Of a DNA stretch of 64,000 nucleotides, positions 17,224-25,787 are shown in pieces (the stretch's first letter is position 1; each line of letters begins with the position of its first letter). The stretch covers positions 186,001 through 250,000 of the forward strand of contig NZ_JAATVV010000004.1 in NCBI RefSeq assembly GCF_013184775.1, read 5' to 3'. A program made the position numbers and the translations under genes. Source of the stretch: Martelella sp. HB161492. Lineage in GTDB: Bacteria; Pseudomonadota; Alphaproteobacteria; Rhizobiales; Rhizobiaceae. The notes below the pieces were generated by a model. That model saw only the letters and a program-made list of their open reading frames with translations. It ran no database searches and had not been told where the DNA came from.

Positions 17224-18081
17224 TTAACCCTTGACGCCGGCGAGCATGACGCCGCGCACGATGTAACGCTGGAAAATGAGGAAGACGAGCAAGGTCGGAA
17301 TGGTGGCAATCGCCGCGCCGGTCATGATCATCTCCCACTGGATCTGGGCTTCGACGGCAAAGGAGGAAAGCCCGACCGGCAGCGTATAGAGTTCGCTTGA
17401 CGTCGTGACGATCAGCGGCCAGAAAAAGGCCGTCCAGTTGCCGAGAAAGGTAAAGATGGCGAGTGCCGAGAGCGCCGGTGCCACAAGCGGCATGGCGATC
17501 TTCCACCAGATGACGAATTCGTTGAGGCCATCGACCCGCGCGGCTTCCATGAAATCGTCCGGCACGCCTTCGAAGAACTGCCGCATCAGGAATGTGCCGA
17601 AACCCGTCATCATGCCGGGGAACATGATCCCCCAATAGCTGTCGAGCCAGCCGAAATTGGCCGACATCAGATACCAGGGAATGACCAGCATTTCCGTCGG
17701 GATCATCAGCGTCGACAGGATCGCCAGAAAGATGAAGCGGCGGCCGCGAAACCGGAACTTCGCCAGCGTGTAGCCGACGAGACTGTCGAAAAACACGTTC
17801 GAGCAGGTGACGGCAATGGCGACAATCATCGAGTTGACGAACCAGCGCAGAAACTCCGTTTCCGTCAGCACCTTGATATAGTTGGCAAAGGTCGGATGCG
17901 CCGGGATCAGGCGCAGGTCGTAGACATCCGCGCCCGGCTTCAGCGAGGTGGAAAACATGAACAGGAGCGGCGTGATCATGATGATCCCGCCGATCAGCAG
18001 CAGGGTCCAGGCGAGGATGCGGCCGGGCCGGATTTTCGGGCGATAGCGGGCAAGCGCATCGGCGTGGGCGATATCGGTCAT
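17224..18081 (-). CDS. Carbohydrate ABC transporter permease, MalG type
   Basis: A 285-residue inner-membrane permease with six predicted helices. The EAA loop EAARVDGLNEFVIWWKIAMP couples to the ATPase, and a C-terminal LVFLIFQRYIVRGVMLAGVKG follows, characteristic of the second permease of CUT1 sugar transporters. It pairs with the MalF-type permease encoded just upstream; the two genes overlap by 4 bp. Confidence 0.93.
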   Translation of the reverse strand: MTDIAHADALARYRPKIRPGRILAWTLLLIGGIIMITPLLFMFSTSLKPGADVYDLRLIPAHPTFANYIKVLTETEFLRWFVNSMIVAIAVTCSNVFFDSLVGYTLAKFRFRGRRFIFLAILSTLMIPTEMLVIPWYLMSANFGWLDSYWGIMFPGMMTGFGTFLMRQFFEGVPDDFMEAARVDGLNEFVIWWKIAMPLVAPALSALAIFTFLGNWTAFFWPLIVTTSSELYTLPVGLSSFAVEAQIQWEMIMTGAAIATIPTLLVFLIFQRYIVRGVMLAGVKG

Positions 18082-19028
18082 GACTTGTCCCTCAGGATCC
18101 AGAGCTGCAACAGCGAGATCACCAGTAGAATGGTGAACAGCACCACGGTCTGCGCCGCCGCATAGCCCATCTGATAGGACGAGAATGCGGTCTGGTAGAT
18201 CATCAGCACCAGCGGCTTGGTGGAGCCGAGCGGCCCGCCGGGATCATTGCTGGTCATGTTGTAGACCTGATCGAAGATCCGCAGAAAGGCGATCGACGAC
18301 ATGACGACAAGGAAAACCGTCGTCGGCTTCAGAAGCGGCAGGGTGATCTTCCGCAGGATCGCCCATTCGCCAAGACCGTCGATCCGGGCGGCCTCGTAGA
18401 AGGTCGTCGGAATGGCCCTGAGCCCCGCCATGAAGATGATGATCTGGAAGCCGAGCCCGGCCCAGATCGCCGTCACCATGATGGACGGCAGGGCCTGGCT
18501 GGTGGAGCGCAGGAAAGGCTGCTGGGGTATGCCGAGAAGGCCGAGGACATCATTGATGATGCCGATCGGCGCAGGCTGATAGAACCAGCGCCAGACCCAG
18601 GCCATCGCGGCCGCCGTCGTCAGATAGGGCAGGAAATAGAGGGCCCGGATAAAACCGTGGCCAAACCGCACCCGGTCGAGAAAGAAGGCAATGGTAAATG
18701 ACAGCACAAGTGAGATCGGCGTACCGAAAATCAGATAGGCAAAGGTGTTTTTGAACACCTGCCAGAATTTCGGATCGGCAAACAGCTTGGCGTAATTTTC
18801 AAAACCGATGAATTTCGGCTTGCGCATCAGATCCCAGTCCGTCAGCGACAGCCGGAAGGCATCGATGGTCGGATAGAACCGGATGATGGCGTAAAACAGA
18901 ACCGGAAGCGCCAGGAAACTCCAGACCCAGACGAGGCGCTTCGTATGCATTGAAAAGCGGTCGCTGAACGCGGTCCCGCCGGGGCGGCCCGCTGCCGCCC
19001 CCTTGGTTATCCTGGCCTGTTCCGGCAT
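18078..19028 (-). CDS. Carbohydrate ABC transporter permease, MalF type
   Basis: A 316-residue permease with an N-terminal cytoplasmic tail of about 30 residues, six to seven helices and the EAA loop EAARIDGLGEWAILRKITLP. A FYQPAPIGIINDVLGLLG periplasmic-loop segment is typical of CUT1 first permeases. It forms the heterodimeric channel with the MalG-type partner. It follows the binding protein gene by 19 bp. Confidence 0.93.
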   Translation of the reverse strand: MPEQARITKGAAAGRPGGTAFSDRFSMHTKRLVWVWSFLALPVLFYAIIRFYPTIDAFRLSLTDWDLMRKPKFIGFENYAKLFADPKFWQVFKNTFAYLIFGTPISLVLSFTIAFFLDRVRFGHGFIRALYFLPYLTTAAAMAWVWRWFYQPAPIGIINDVLGLLGIPQQPFLRSTSQALPSIMVTAIWAGLGFQIIIFMAGLRAIPTTFYEAARIDGLGEWAILRKITLPLLKPTTVFLVVMSSIAFLRIFDQVYNMTSNDPGGPLGSTKPLVLMIYQTAFSSYQMGYAAAQTVVLFTILLVISLLQLWILRDKS

Positions 19029-19047
19029 GGCTTTTTCCGCTCAGCCG

Positions 19048-20298
19048 TTACTGGGCTTCATCAATGATGGCCTGTTCGGCCTTGGCGGCTTCGGCAATGC
19101 TGTCAGCCGGCGACTGGCCATCGAGCAGAACCCGGTTCGCCATATCGATCGCCACCTGGCGCTGCCCCGCCTCATCGACGAACAGTGTCGTATGGGCATA
19201 ATCCAGCCCCTTGAGGAACGGTGCATAGATCGGATTGGCAAGATTTTCCTCGGTAAGCGCCGCTTCGCGCCGCGCCGGCAGTTCGCCAACCGTCTTCAGC
19301 CAGATCTGCATGGCTTCAGGCGAGCTCAGATAGGTGAGGAATTTCTCCGCCGCTTCCAGCTTGTCACCCTTCACCTTGGCTCCGATGCCATTGGCAAAAT
19401 AGCTGGCGTAATTGGACCGCGTGCCATCGGCATTGGCCGGCAGTTCGGTGACGCCCCAGTCGAAATCGGTGATCTGGCCGAATGTGCCGAGGCGGAAGGT
19501 CCCGTCAATGGTCATGCCGGCCTTGCCGCCCTTGAAGGCTGCCTGGGCCTCATCCATGAAACCGGACTGGCCGATTTTTTCCTTCAGCTGCAGGTCGGTG
19601 TAAAACTGCAGGGCAGCGGTGCCTTCCGGGCTGTCATAGGTGACCTTCCTGTAGTCATCCGTATAGGGAACACCACCATACTGGCGCACCAGCACCTCGC
19701 GCCACCACTGGTGATCCTGACCGCCCATATCGAGCGCCATGCCCTCGGTGGTGATATTGCCGGCATCGTCATATTTCACGATCGACTTGGCAGCCGAAAC
19801 CATGTCGTCCAGCGTTTGCGGCGGCGCGGACGGGTCGAGACCGTTTTCCTCAAACAGTTTCTTGTTGTAGAACAGCGCCAGCGAACGCACGGCCGTCGGC
19901 AGTCCGTAATATTCACCGTCCCGCTTCATCGCGGTGACGATCGGGAAGAAGTCCTTCTCGATTTCAGCCTGCGGGAACGCATCCTGCGGCAGCGGCTGCA
20001 AAAGCCCGCCAGCCTTGAACTTGTCCAGCCAGCCATAGAAAAGCTGCATCACATCCGGGCCCTTGCCGGCCATGTTGGCCGCGACAATACGGGTCTGGTA
20101 ATCGGCATAGGGGAAGGTCACCTGCTTGACGGTAATGTCCGGATTGGCGGCCTCGAAATTCTCGATCAGCTGGTCCATCGCCTTGACGCGGGTCTCATAG
20201 ATATACTGCCAGTACTCGATCTCGACAGCATTCGCCGCGCTGACGGACAGCATGCTGATGCCGGCCACAAGGCCAGCGAAAAGGGTCGCTTTACGCAT
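19048..20298 (-). CDS. Sugar ABC transporter periplasmic binding protein
   Basis: A 416-residue extracellular solute-binding protein of the MalE/UgpB class. A signal peptide (MRKATLFAGLVAGISMLSVS then AANA) precedes mature VEIEYWQYIYETRVKAMDQL. The GLPTAVRSLALFYNKKLFEE and GKAGMTIDGTFRL strings are typical of cluster 1 sugar receptors. I start it at 20298, where GGAGAAG precedes the ATG and the signal peptide is regular; eight extra upstream codons are open. It is the first gene of the operon, divergent from the ROK regulator. The ligand is unknown; linkage to a PIG-L deacetylase and C-N lyase suggests a modified sugar. Confidence 0.9.
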   Translation of the reverse strand: MRKATLFAGLVAGISMLSVSAANAVEIEYWQYIYETRVKAMDQLIENFEAANPDITVKQVTFPYADYQTRIVAANMAGKGPDVMQLFYGWLDKFKAGGLLQPLPQDAFPQAEIEKDFFPIVTAMKRDGEYYGLPTAVRSLALFYNKKLFEENGLDPSAPPQTLDDMVSAAKSIVKYDDAGNITTEGMALDMGGQDHQWWREVLVRQYGGVPYTDDYRKVTYDSPEGTAALQFYTDLQLKEKIGQSGFMDEAQAAFKGGKAGMTIDGTFRLGTFGQITDFDWGVTELPANADGTRSNYASYFANGIGAKVKGDKLEAAEKFLTYLSSPEAMQIWLKTVGELPARREAALTEENLANPIYAPFLKGLDYAHTTLFVDEAGQRQVAIDMANRVLLDGQSPADSIAEAAKAEQAIIDEAQ

Positions 20299-20498
20299 AA
20301 TCTTCTCCGCTTCCCGCGGCAAAGCCAGCGGGCATTGTTCCCATTTGGCCGCTCACCGCGATGGATGACAGCCGTTGATCAATTGTTTTTTTTAAAAAGG
20401 CGCGGTTTTCCGCTTGCCCCTTTCGAGCGGTCCTGTCTCGTCCCTGCCACTCGCACTCTACGGTTGCCCGACTTATGGGCTTTGTCAATAACATAATC

Positions 20499-20509
20499 TA
20501 ATTGAATTA
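20499..20509. promoter_or_regulatory. Candidate ROK regulator operator in divergent promoter
   Basis: TAATTGAATTA, a perfect inverted repeat, lies in the 271-bp divergent region (20299-20569) and is embedded in a directly repeated TAATCTA (20494-20500 and 20508-20514). ROK repressors commonly bind AT-rich palindromes between their own gene and the controlled operon, so this is the best candidate site here. It lies about 61 bp upstream of the ROK gene start. Confidence 0.4.
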
Positions 20510-20569
20510 ATCTATTGACGATAGAAAGGAGCCAAATCACACTGCAAGGCACGAAGAAACGGAACAGCA

Positions 20570-21790
20570 ATGAACGAGAGACCGCCGCCTCAGCCGCAAT
20601 TTGCCATTGGCAATAATCCTGAACGCAATCGCGAGCACAATCGCCGCGTTGTGCTGGATATCGTGCGCCAGAACGGCATGCTGGGCCGCATGGAGATCGC
20701 CCGCCTGACCCAGCTGACGGCACAGGCGGTTGCCAATATCGTTGATGAACTGGTCAGTGATGATCTCTTGATGAACACCGGCCGCCGGCGCTCCGGGCGC
20801 GGCCAACCGCCAATCCAGTTCGCCGTCAATCCGCAAGGTGCTGCAACCATCGGCGTGGAGATCGCCACCGACCAGATGGTCATCACGGTGCTCGATCTGA
20901 CCGGCGTCGTTCGCTACCGCCGCATCATCGCGCTGACCGACACGACACCGCAACAATGCCTGCCCGTATTCGCAGCCGAGGTGAAGCGCGCCACGGGTGC
21001 CATGCAATCCCCCTTGATGGGCGTCGGGGTCGTCATGCCAGGACCTTTCGGCATTGAAGGCATGAGCTTTGTCGGCCCGACGACCCTGCCCGGTTGGTCC
21101 GGTATTGACGTGCGCGCCGAGCTTGAGGCCGCCTGCGGCCATCCGGTGATCCTCGAAAACGACGCCAATGCCGCAGCCGTCGGCGAGCGGCTTTTCGGCG
21201 TCGGCCGCACCATCTCGAATTTCTGCATGATCTATTTCGGAACGGGCCTCGGCCTCGGCATGATCCAGGATGGCGCGCCCTATCGCGGTGCCTTCGGCAA
21301 TGCCGGTGAGATCGGTCATGTCATGGTGATGCCGAAAGGCCGGCTCTGCCCCTGCGGCCAGCATGGCTGCCTCGAGCGTTACGCCTCGGTTCATGCGCTG
21401 CACGAAAAATTCGATGCGACCGGTCGGCCGCGGCCGCTGATCGACCAGATCGAGGCGCTTTACGACGCCGCCGACCCGATCATCACCGAATGGCTGGATG
21501 AGGCTGCAGAGCATCTCTCCACCATGGTTGCCCTGCTTGAAAACATCCTCGATCCCGAAACGGTGATCTTCGGTGGCGCACTTTCCGACCGGCTGATCGA
21601 TGCACTGCTGGACCGCTTGTCACATCTGCCACTCTCGGTCGCCGGGCGCCGCTCACGCGCGCTTCCGCGCGTCATGCGCGGCACAACCGGTCAGTATACG
21701 GCCGCGCTTGGCGCTGCCGCCATGCCACTTTTCGAAATTCTGACACCAAAACTGGAAACGTCGCCACCCGGTCAGGAGGCGGCATTTTAG
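20570..21790 (+). CDS. ROK-family transcriptional regulator
   Basis: A 406-residue NagC/Mlc-like protein. A winged helix-turn-helix occupies about residues 20-80 (MLGRMEIARLTQLTAQAVAN), followed by a ROK sugar-kinase-like domain with ENDANAAAVGE and the zinc motif CPCGQHGCLERYAS. The GNAGEIGHV histidine segment is intact. It probably represses the divergent ABC transporter operon and its own operon with the PIG-L gene, released by a sugar ligand. It could retain sugar-binding without kinase activity, as usual for ROK repressors. Confidence 0.9.
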   Translation: MNERPPPQPQFAIGNNPERNREHNRRVVLDIVRQNGMLGRMEIARLTQLTAQAVANIVDELVSDDLLMNTGRRRSGRGQPPIQFAVNPQGAATIGVEIATDQMVITVLDLTGVVRYRRIIALTDTTPQQCLPVFAAEVKRATGAMQSPLMGVGVVMPGPFGIEGMSFVGPTTLPGWSGIDVRAELEAACGHPVILENDANAAAVGERLFGVGRTISNFCMIYFGTGLGLGMIQDGAPYRGAFGNAGEIGHVMVMPKGRLCPCGQHGCLERYASVHALHEKFDATGRPRPLIDQIEALYDAADPIITEWLDEAAEHLSTMVALLENILDPETVIFGGALSDRLIDALLDRLSHLPLSVAGRRSRALPRVMRGTTGQYTAALGAAAMPLFEILTPKLETSPPGQEAAF

Positions 21791-21801
21791 ACGGGGAAAC
21801 C

Positions 21802-24195
21802 ATGCTCTCACCGCGCGAACGCATTGAACGCCAGAAGGCCTCACCGGCCCTTGTCCGCCTCTACCGTGCTCTCACGCGGCTGAAATCGCCGCTGACGATG
21901 ATGAATACCGGCGCGCATCCGGATGACGAGAATTCCGCACTTCTGGCCTATCTCAGCCTCGGGCTTGGCATGCGGGTGATTGTTGCCTGCTCAACCCGCG
22001 GCGAAGGCGGGCAGAATGTGCTTGGGCCGGAACGGCTTGGCGCACTTGGCGTGGTCAGAACCCGCGAAATGGAGGAGGCAGCGCGCGAACTGGACGCCGA
22101 TATCCACTGGCTCGGCCACGGACCGGACGACCCGGTGCATGATTTCGGCTTCTCCAAGGATGGTGACGGCACCTTCGGCCGCTGGGGCGAGGATCGCATT
22201 GTCGAGCGTCTCGTCCGCGCCTATCGCCTTGAAAAGCCGGATATCGTCGTGCCGACCTTTCTCGATGTGCCCGGCCAGCATGGCCATCACCGCGCCATGA
22301 CGCGCGCGGCTGAAACCGCGATTGCACTGGCCGCCGATGAAGAAGCCTTCCCGCAGCATTTTGCCGAAGGCCTCGCCCCCTGGAAGGTCGCAAAATACTA
22401 TCTTCCGGCCGTTTCAGGTGCAGGCGGAACCTATGATGACGACCTGCCGCCGCCGCCGGAAACCCTTGTGGTTGCCGCTCCCGCCGTTGATGCCGCAACG
22501 GGCGCCGCCTATGCGCGCATCGGTGAGTGGTCACGCTATTATCATGCTTCGCAGGGCATGGGACGCTGGCCGGACGTCGCCTACGACATCTGGCCGCTGC
22601 ATCTGAAGATCGGCCCGGCCGGTTCGCGCGCAGAACAGGCAATTGAAGACGATCTGCCAACAACGCTTGCCGGCCTCGCCATGGGCGATCCTGACGTCGC
22701 ACAGGCACTGAGCGCAGCGGATGCGGCCATCGCCAGGGCGATTTCCGCCTTTCCAGACAAGGTTTCCATCGTCTCCGCACTGGGCGCGGCAGCAGCAAAG
22801 ATCGACCATGCGCTGGCACTTGCTTCAGCACCGATCATGGCCGCCCATGGCCATCGTCTGAAGCGCAAGCTTGCCGAAATCGACGCCGCAATTCTTGAAT
22901 GCGAGGCCCTGTTCTTCAAGGCCTTTGCCGACACGGAAACCATTGCCCCAGGTGGGACAGCCACGCTTTGCGTGATCGTCAATGAGCGCGACATGCGTGA
23001 TTTCGAAATCACGCCGCGTCTGCCGAAAGGCATCAGCGTCGCCAGTACCGAACAGATAGGCGAAACATTCAAATTCATCCTTGAAGCGGCGGAGACAGCT
23101 TCTCTGTCCGGCCAATATGCTGCCGCCTGGTCATCGCTGGGAGGCAATGGAGCGGTCAGCATCAGGCTTTCAGGCACGGTTTCCGGCCGTGTCGTCAGCG
23201 CTCGATATGATCTGGAAACCCCGCTGGCAATCGCCCCCGAAAACTCGCTCACGATCAAACCGGACGCGCTGCTGATAGCGACAGGCAATATCCCGGAGAA
23301 GCTCGCCTTCAGCGCAGAACTGTCCGGCAGGAGCGCAAGCCTTACCTTCGATCCGCCGCCCGGCTGGACGATTGACCGCACAGAGAGCGGCTTCATCTTG
23401 GGCCCGCCGGAAGCGCTTGCCGCCGGACTCGTCGAAATCAACCCCAAAGTTGACGGCAATTCAGCCGTCAACATTGCGCCGATAGCCTATCCGCATATCG
23501 GCCGGACCCGCTTCATCAGGCCGGAAGTGCTGAACATATTGTCGCTAGACCTGAAACTGCCGGATGCAGCACGCATTGGCTATATCGGCGGCGGCGCGGA
23601 CCGGGTCGGTCTCTGGCTGAAGCGCATGGGGCTTGACGTCACAGAGCTCGACGCCGCCGCGCTCGGCGGTGACCTTTCGCAATATTCAGCCATTGTCGTC
23701 GGTATCTTCGCCTTCGGCACCCGGCCGGATCTCGCCGCGGCAACCGAAAAGATCCACCGCTATGTCGAAGATGGCGGTCATCTGGTGACGCTTTATCATC
23801 GTCCCTCGGACGGCTGGAACCCGCAGACCGTTCCACCGCGGCCGCTGAAGATCGGCTCCCCCTCACTGCGCTGGCGGGTTACCGACCCGGACGCCGAGGT
23901 GCGTGTCCTCGATCAGCACCATCCGCTGATGATCGGCCCCAATCGCATTGGCCCGGATGACTGGAAAGGCTGGAACAAGGAGCGCGGCCTCTATTTCGCC
24001 TCCGCCTGGGACGAAGCCTATTCGCCGCTTCTGGCCATGCATGATCCAGAAGAGCAGGCCCTGCTCGGTGCGCTCGTTTCCGGCAAGATCGGCAAAGGGC
24101 GCCACACCCATACCAGCCTCGTCCTCCACCACCAGATGGACAAGCTCGTCCCGGGTGCCTTCAGGTTGATGGCCAATTTCGTTCAGCCGGCCTGA
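21802..24195 (+). CDS. Large PIG-L-family N-deacetylase
   Basis: A 797-residue protein. Residues about 30-270 form a PIG-L/LmbE deacetylase domain with the zinc motif AHPDDEN (38-44) and the downstream GQHGHH histidines. These zinc enzymes deacetylate N-acetylglucosamine groups in GPI anchors, mycothiol and bacillithiol precursors or antibiotics. A middle region resembles immunoglobulin-like or NPCBM-type beta domains. The C-terminal ~230 residues (GYIGGGADRVGLWLKRMGLD, IFAFGTRPDLA, YRYVEDGG-like GHLVTLYHRP) look like a class I glutamine-amidotransferase-type fold. No signal peptide is seen. It starts 11 bp after the ROK gene. Its neighbours suggest that it removes an acyl group from an imported amino sugar conjugate. 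Confidence 0.85.
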   Translation: MLSPRERIERQKASPALVRLYRALTRLKSPLTMMNTGAHPDDENSALLAYLSLGLGMRVIVACSTRGEGGQNVLGPERLGALGVVRTREMEEAARELDADIHWLGHGPDDPVHDFGFSKDGDGTFGRWGEDRIVERLVRAYRLEKPDIVVPTFLDVPGQHGHHRAMTRAAETAIALAADEEAFPQHFAEGLAPWKVAKYYLPAVSGAGGTYDDDLPPPPETLVVAAPAVDAATGAAYARIGEWSRYYHASQGMGRWPDVAYDIWPLHLKIGPAGSRAEQAIEDDLPTTLAGLAMGDPDVAQALSAADAAIARAISAFPDKVSIVSALGAAAAKIDHALALASAPIMAAHGHRLKRKLAEIDAAILECEALFFKAFADTETIAPGGTATLCVIVNERDMRDFEITPRLPKGISVASTEQIGETFKFILEAAETASLSGQYAAAWSSLGGNGAVSIRLSGTVSGRVVSARYDLETPLAIAPENSLTIKPDALLIATGNIPEKLAFSAELSGRSASLTFDPPPGWTIDRTESGFILGPPEALAAGLVEINPKVDGNSAVNIAPIAYPHIGRTRFIRPEVLNILSLDLKLPDAARIGYIGGGADRVGLWLKRMGLDVTELDAAALGGDLSQYSAIVVGIFAFGTRPDLAAATEKIHRYVEDGGHLVTLYHRPSDGWNPQTVPPRPLKIGSPSLRWRVTDPDAEVRVLDQHHPLMIGPNRIGPDDWKGWNKERGLYFASAWDEAYSPLLAMHDPEEQALLGALVSGKIGKGRHTHTSLVLHHQMDKLVPGAFRLMANFVQPA

Positions 24196-24336
24196 AAGAC
24201 GGCTGGCAACGGCCTCCCATGGCTCTTTTCCGGCAGACCCCATCCTGAAAAAAGAGCGCGGGCAGCGCAAGACATTACGCCCCCTGGGCGCAAAAGCGCT
24301 GTCCGCCACTCAGTTCACGCGCGACGAGGCTGATCC

Positions 24337-25125
24337 TCAGACAGTCGTCTCGCGCACGCCGCGGCTATTCACGATCGTCTGCGACCCGCCGGCAGCTCGC
24401 AACTTCAGGGCTTCATCATAAGACGGCGGCTGCTCCTCATGCGCAGACCCTGTCACAACCACCTCTTCATATGAGGGAGGCAGATCAGGATGGCGAGATC
24501 CCGATGCTTGATCTGCTGAAGCCAAATGCTCGAGTGGCGGTGCCGATGGCTGGAGCCGCATCGAGCTTGCATCTTCATCCGCGAAATGGACTGACCGCGG
24601 CGGTGCCGATGGCCGGACAGGACTGTCCGATGCCTGCTGCCGCGTATCATGCTGCGATCCTTGCGTAACCGCCTGTTCATACGTGGGAAGCGGCGCGAAT
24701 CGATGAGGTTGAACGCCCTGCCGACGGAATTCCGCCGCCCCGGGTTGCATATCCGGTGACTGGGTATAGTCGTGCGCTTGCGGCGGCACCACTGAGGCGC
24801 GCGTGCCCCCATTCTGCACGTTTGAGGCGCGCGTGCCCCCGTTCTGCACCACTGGGGCGCGCTCGCCCCCATTCTGCACCACTGGGGCGCGCGTGCCCCC
24901 GTTCTGCACGTCTGAGGCGCGCTCGCCCCCATTCTGCACGTTGCGATTTCGATCTTCACCGTGATGGCGATATAGGTTCAGCAACCCCCCACTCATTAAA
25001 TTGAGGTTTCGCTGGTGCCGAGCGGCAATGCGTTCAGGATCGAGACGGCTTAGCTGCTGATGACGCTCAATATTGGAACGAGGTGACCGATACAGTGATA
25101 AACAGGATGGAATTCCAAGACTCAT
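24337..25125 (-). CDS. Repeat-rich disordered protein with eukaryotic-type PSAP, PPxY and PDZ-ligand motifs; candidate effector
   Basis: A 262-residue protein of no family I recognise. I use the ATG at 25125 because GGAGG lies 8 nt upstream; the in-frame ATG at 25140 has no such site. Residues 1-62 are basic and possibly helical. Residues 63-112 are five 10-residue repeats VQNGG(E/T)RA(S/P)x. The rest is proline- and glutamine-rich and probably disordered. It contains PSAPP at 172-176 and 193-197, PPSYEE at 216-221, PPSYDE at 233-238, a related LPTYEQ at 146-151, and a C-terminal ETTV (259-262). PSAP, PPxY and S/T-x-V-COOH are known ligands of eukaryotic Tsg101, WW and PDZ domains. No signal peptide or membrane helix is seen. 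The isolated position and AT-rich upstream DNA suggest acquisition. The effector role is inference. Confidence 0.75.
   Translation of the reverse strand: MSLGIPSCLSLYRSPRSNIERHQQLSRLDPERIAARHQRNLNLMSGGLLNLYRHHGEDRNRNVQNGGERASDVQNGGTRAPVVQNGGERAPVVQNGGTRASNVQNGGTRASVVPPQAHDYTQSPDMQPGAAEFRRQGVQPHRFAPLPTYEQAVTQGSQHDTRQQASDSPVRPSAPPRSVHFADEDASSMRLQPSAPPLEHLASADQASGSRHPDLPPSYEEVVVTGSAHEEQPPSYDEALKLRAAGGSQTIVNSRGVRETTV
24791..24940 (-). repeat. Five exact-length 30-bp tandem repeats inside the effector-like gene
   Basis: Five consecutive 30-bp units, each containing GGCGCGC(G/T)... and CCCCC(A/G)TTCTGCAC on the plus strand, translate on the minus strand to the ten-residue VQNGG(E/T)RA repeats. Unit length is invariant, and substitutions are concentrated at three codons. 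There are no spacers, so this is not a CRISPR array. The repeat number is likely to vary between strains. Confidence 0.9.
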
Positions 25126-25140
25126 TTTAAATGCCTCCAT

Positions 25141-25350
25141 TGATTAGATCAAGCAAACTATAATATAGATAATGAAATATAATAAATTAGATTTAGATTC
25201 AGAATTGTATATATTTATAAATATGATAGATTTTGAATAAAATTTGCGATATAAAAACTAAATTAATATAAATAATATTTTCAAATCAGATAAATATTGA
25301 GAGATATCGAAAAATAAGATCCGATCAAAATATCGGACCCATTCTGACCC
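25141..25350. other. Extremely AT-rich upstream region of the effector-like gene
   Basis: Roughly 200 bp of nearly uninterrupted A/T-rich DNA with many TATA-like stretches, in sharp contrast with the GC-rich flanks. No gene is seen. It must contain the promoter of the minus-strand gene at 25125. Such tracts are typical of horizontally acquired DNA and are favoured targets of xenogeneic silencers, in this group plausibly MucR; that role is inference. Confidence 0.7.
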
Positions 25351-25380
25351 GGTCAACGTGGAGATATCAGGTACAGGACA

Positions 25381-25651
25381 TTACCGCAAAAGCATCATCA
25401 GGAACGGCGATCTGGCTTCATTCGGGCCCTCACTGATCGCAGGTACCCAGAACTTGGCCAGCAAAGCGCGTGCGGCAATCTCCACCGGGCGATACCTCAA
25501 TCTCGGCCCGCAAGTAGCTCGATGCATCGTTGATGCGCGGAAACAGCCTAGAACATCCCGTACCGTCGGAAACGTTCAACAGCGACGCCATCGCCTGCTG
25601 CCAATTATGTGGAATCAAGGACGGTAGAACCAAATGCCGTGGCGGCGCCAT
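25381..25651 (-). pseudogene. Frameshifted remnant of an unidentified gene
   Basis: On the minus strand an open stretch from about 25651 gives RLFPRINDASSYLRAEIEV and then loses plausible sequence before a stop at 25430. Shifting frame near 25500 restores a protein-like tail (VEIAARALLAKFWVPAIS, EGPNEARSPFLMMLLR) ending at the TAA at 25381. The pattern suggests one gene broken by an indel. I do not recognise the parent protein. Base composition is GC-rich, unlike the adjacent AT-rich tract. Confidence 0.35.
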
Positions 25652-25700
25652 CGGACGTCAAGCTCCCCGTTCACGAGAGCAGCCTGCCCCGCCCGCCGAC

Positions 25701-25734
25701 AAAAAACTGCCCGCGCTCTGGAGACCGCGGGCAG
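25701..25734 (-). terminator. Intrinsic terminator of the xfp-ackA operon
   Basis: On the minus strand a perfect 9-bp GC-rich stem (CTGCCCGCG/CGCGGGCAG, 10-nt loop) is followed by TTTTTT. It lies 53 nt past the acetate kinase stop codon and is a textbook rho-independent terminator. Confidence 0.9.
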
Positions 25735-25787
25735 CAACTTCAATTTTATCGGTGCGACCGGGTTGGGAGATCCCGGCTCACGATGGA

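Noticed and set aside
24791-24940. CRISPR-like array
   Set aside because: The 30-bp units are contiguous with no spacers and translate in frame as a protein repeat.
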